From Lycorma delicatula (lineage: Eukaryota; Arthropoda; Insecta; Hemiptera; Fulgoridae): 64,000 nt of DNA. Positions 61,254 to 64,000 of the stretch are shown here, in pieces. A model generated the notes under the pieces. It made no database searches and was not told the origin of the DNA. It was given only the letters and a program-made list of their open reading frames with translations. How positions within the stretch are numbered: the stretch's first letter is position 1; each line of letters opens with the position of its first letter. The translations under genes and the position numbers were made by a program. The DNA lies in contig NC_134461.1 in NCBI RefSeq assembly GCF_047948215.1, positions 90,292,245-90,356,244 of the forward strand. The letters are read 5' to 3'.

Positions 61254-61995
61254 TAAGGTTAAAAACCGTGTAAGCTTTTTAAACTTGAGCTTAAAAAGCC
61301 ATTTAACCAAATAAATAATAAAATGTCAATACAGATAATATTTTTTAGCATTATTAGATAATACCTTAATAAAATGTTCGCTTAAAAACACTATAGTCCA
61401 TCGGTGCTTAATTTAAATTTCTATGAACACAGAAACAAATACGTAATTAGTTTTTACTAATTACCTTCTCTTCCGCTCTTCCATCGTATTTTTGGACAGA
61501 TTTGGCAATCAAAGAGCTCTTGCTTTCCATCATCTGCTGATCACTACTGAAAAAATAACTAAGCCGCTTTCATATTCCTTCCACCGACTAAACTAAAAAA
61601 GGGTACGAACAAGGATCGTTCCACACACATGCGGAGTAATAAAACTACCTTCCACCAGCATGCCAGGGTCGGCACTGCGGTAACGACTGTGCTCTCTCTC
61701 TCTCCTTCGCAGTCTTCGCATGCAACTTTCTATGTGTGCATCCGCGCAAAAGCCAAACACCACGCCGCTGGGAACTGTGAAGCGCACAGTTCCATACTGC
61801 GCTTCAAAAAGATTTTTGTATCTTTTTCATAAACTGGGGGCTGGCTACTGACATTAACCTTAAGGATTATATATTGTACAAGTACAAAGAAAGAATGAAA
61901 GAAAACAGGGCTCATTATAATAAATGTTGTCGATAATACCAAGTGGAAATAGGGAATGCTGCAGTTCCTCAGTGCCTATACGCGAGCCACCACTG
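61254..61995 (-). mobile_element. hAT-family element, second copy, one end missing
   Basis: On the minus strand the copy starts CAGTGGTGGCTCGCGTATAG at 61995 and runs parallel to the 927-bp hAT at 26794-27720 for about 700 bp. Shared landmarks are AATATATAATCCTTAAG, GTGCCGACCCTGGC and TAGTCGGTGGAAGGAATATG. Its other terminus (the TACGAGCCACCACTG end) is absent. The ORFs inside (up to 70 codons) do not resemble hAT transposase. Confidence 0.82.
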
Positions 61996-62269
61996 CAAAG
62001 TAGATAAACAATCAGCACCAGCAGAAAACTGTATGTATGTATAATTAAATAAATAAATGAAAAAATCCCTTTCGGCCCGCCGGAAGGCGGATGTATATTT
62101 CACCGGTGCTAAGTAGGGGATTAAAAAAATGTCCATCTTAAAGTTAAGAAAAACTTCAAATTTATTCAATACAACAATGGTTCCATGTGAAAAAAAGTTT
62201 CACATATTTAGTATACGGCAAGCCCCCTTTCTTACAATTCCAGCAATAATTTGCTCATCCCTTGCCGTA

Positions 62270-62830
62270 AGGGTTGGTCATATCAAAAATTGTTTCGGAT
62301 AAAAGTTTTAGGTAATGTTTAGAGGACTAAAGACAACTTTAAACCGATTAGATATTGTTCCTATTAAGGGAGGTATGATTATTTTTATCTTCGAAACCCC
62401 ATTTTTTTCACACCCTGGGTCAATGGTTGATGGTATCAAAAAACTTTACTTACATAAGTTTTAGGTCCTTATCCAAAGAATAGAAGGAACTTTAAACGAA
62501 TTCGATATTTTACTTAATAAGAAATTTATAGCGATATTTTACTTTTTCGAAAAAGGTGTCCCATTTCCACCCCAATGGTCCGATTTGCCCATTAACAAAC
62601 TCGACCGAGATTTTGGGTCGTTATATTTTATGTATCAATTTGAAAGTGATTGGCGCAAAATTACGGCAGTTATCCTGTCCACAAGAAAGTGAAATATATA
62701 TTTATATAAATGTATATATAACTTTTGAACTGACGGTGGTTTTGTGGTCTGGGAGATGTGAAACGCAAAGATATGCCGAAATTTTCCGGACGTCGAATCA
62801 TGGTACCCATTACAATAGGTAGCTTTTTTT
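62270..62830 (+). repeat. Degenerate ~154-bp repeat units in an unclassified element
   Basis: Blocks containing GTTTTAGGT ... AACTTTAAACGATT ... GATATT start near 62304 and 62458, and a weaker third begins near 62590 (CTCGACCGAGATTTTGGGTC). The pattern suggests an internally tandem old transposable element. I cannot name its class; the 88-codon ORF across part of it is not convincing. Confidence 0.4.
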
Positions 62831-63551
62831 ATTAAATCTATCTAAAATATATGTGTTTCACAGCGAAATCTCAGAAACGGCTCGACCAATCCAACTGAAA
62901 TTTTAACTGTATCTTCTACTACAAATACCAGTATTAAATAACTACGACACAAGTGAATATTCAGGTTTAGGTTCAGATATAACTTGTTATATTTTAGTAA
63001 TGGCTCGTCCATTCTAGCTGTATCTGAATTCTAACTGTAGCTTTTACTACCTTTATTATAATCAAATTTGAATGGATATCAGTGGTGTTAATATATGAAT
63101 ATATGTGCGACTACTCGCCGTAAAATATTCGGAGGTCTATTTTCTACTAAACTATTTTCGACGTAAGGGAATAATATTATAGCGACATGCTATGAAGCTA
63201 AATTTACCCATTCCGGAAAATCAGCATTCGGTAAAATGTAAACAAACAGTGTCGCGTCATGTGTCGACCTTTTAACATTTGTTTTGGCGATGCACTCTTC
63301 ATCTATAGAGAGGAGGAAGATCACAGGTCGCGGAGTATTATAGATCTGATTTTTACGTGTATTAAACGGTTTCGCGTGGTTATAACCATTCTGTATTATC
63401 TATTCACTACAACAAAATAACAAATTAATAAAAAGCAACAAAAATGTTCGCTTAAAAAAACTGCCGTTTCATCTAAGAAAAAAAAAATAAGAAGAGTAAA
63501 ATATATAAAGGCAGAAAAGATCTTGTAATCTAAATACGTTAGAAATAAAAG

Positions 63552-63966
63552 TAAAAAATTGCTCAAAACCAATTTTCTTTCGATCTAAAAAATATAAATA
63601 TAAAAATGATTATCTCGAGCATTACTGAAACACGAAGGATTTTAATCGCAGAAAAATCGGGAAATTGATGTATATTTTACGTGGTATACCGAAATTCATA
63701 GGTAAATTTCTGAGCAGAATGCATACAAGTGTAAAGAAATTTTGATAAACGAACATATTTCCGTTGGATTATCAACATTTTCTAATTTCTTTACACTTGT
63801 ACTTATTCTGTTTATACCCTTTCAGTTTCGATATGCCAGATAAAATAATTATTAAGCTCCCGATTTCTTCCAATTAAAATTCTTCGTGTTTCAGTAACGT
63901 TAGAATTGATAATTTTTATTTTTATATTTTTTAGATCGAGAAAAAAATTGTTTGAGTAATTTAAAA
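63552..63966. repeat. 400-bp fold-back (long inverted repeat)
   Basis: Arms of about 195 bp (63552-63748 and 63768-63966) are separated by about 20 nt. Matching landmarks are TCGATCTAAAAAATATAAA, ATTACTGAAACACGAAG and ACAAGTGTAAAGAAAT. Identity is roughly 75-80 percent by eye. No coding sequence or target duplication was identified. It is a MITE-like or fold-back element near the window edge. Confidence 0.85.
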
Positions 63967-64000
63967 AAAAAAAAAAATTATAACATGATGTTTATTAATT

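Noticed and set aside
62556..62822. 88-codon plus ORF
   Set aside because: Runs through the degenerate repeat units, with no family match or clear start context.

Overview
The window looks like a gene-poor, very AT-rich stretch of an insect nuclear genome. The evidence is one spliced animal-type transporter gene with multi-kilobase introns, and many decayed insect-type transposable elements (mariner, other IS630-Tc1-mariner elements, hAT, non-LTR retrotransposons, a Penelope-like element and tRNA-derived SINEs). The SINE types and the transposase families remind me of Hemiptera, but that is an impression from memory and cannot be tested here. No bacterial features, CRISPR arrays, rRNA genes or functional tRNA genes were seen.

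The only gene I can read with confidence is on the minus strand. Six exons between 35276 and 21043 join in frame into the last 426 residues of an SLC16 / monocarboxylate-transporter (MCT)-family membrane protein. Five introns of about 1.4 to 3.5 kb separate the exons. Four have GT donors, and the last one needs a GC donor to keep frame. The first coding exon (transmembrane segment 1 and the usual N-terminal MCT signature) was not found and probably lies beyond position 64000. A second, weaker gene call is a short terminal exon on the minus strand (8216-8334) with an acceptor, a stop and an adjacent AATAAA. Its upstream exons are unidentified.

Region by region: 1-8.2 kb is AT-rich and gene-free, with a nested inverted-repeat cluster near 6.4-6.7 kb. 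At 8.2-21 kb lie the orphan terminal exon, a very decayed mariner, two RTE-type LINE relics and a SINE. At 21-35.3 kb lie the transporter exons, with introns carrying a SINE, a mariner, a LINE relic, a non-autonomous hAT with its target duplication, a short retroposon and an IS630-Tc1-mariner-type transposon with terminal repeats. At 34.2-43.4 kb there are a SINE, AT-rich filler and a LINE relic. At 43.4-46.6 kb there is a broken R1/I/jockey-type LINE split by a 339-bp GC-rich retroposon with intact target duplications. At 47-52 kb lie half a mariner, a Penelope-like endonuclease fragment bounded by inverted repeats, and a 330-bp palindrome. At 53-64 kb there is a dense run of DNA transposons, SINEs, a MITE, a second hAT copy and a 400-bp fold-back at the right edge.

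The elements do not work together as a system; they are independent insertions of different ages. The most interesting signals are the Penelope-like relic with a hammerhead-like motif in its palindromic end, the GC-rich nested retroposon, the GC-AG intron, and several long fold-backs that could make double-stranded RNA if transcribed. I did not see a coherent new multi-gene system.
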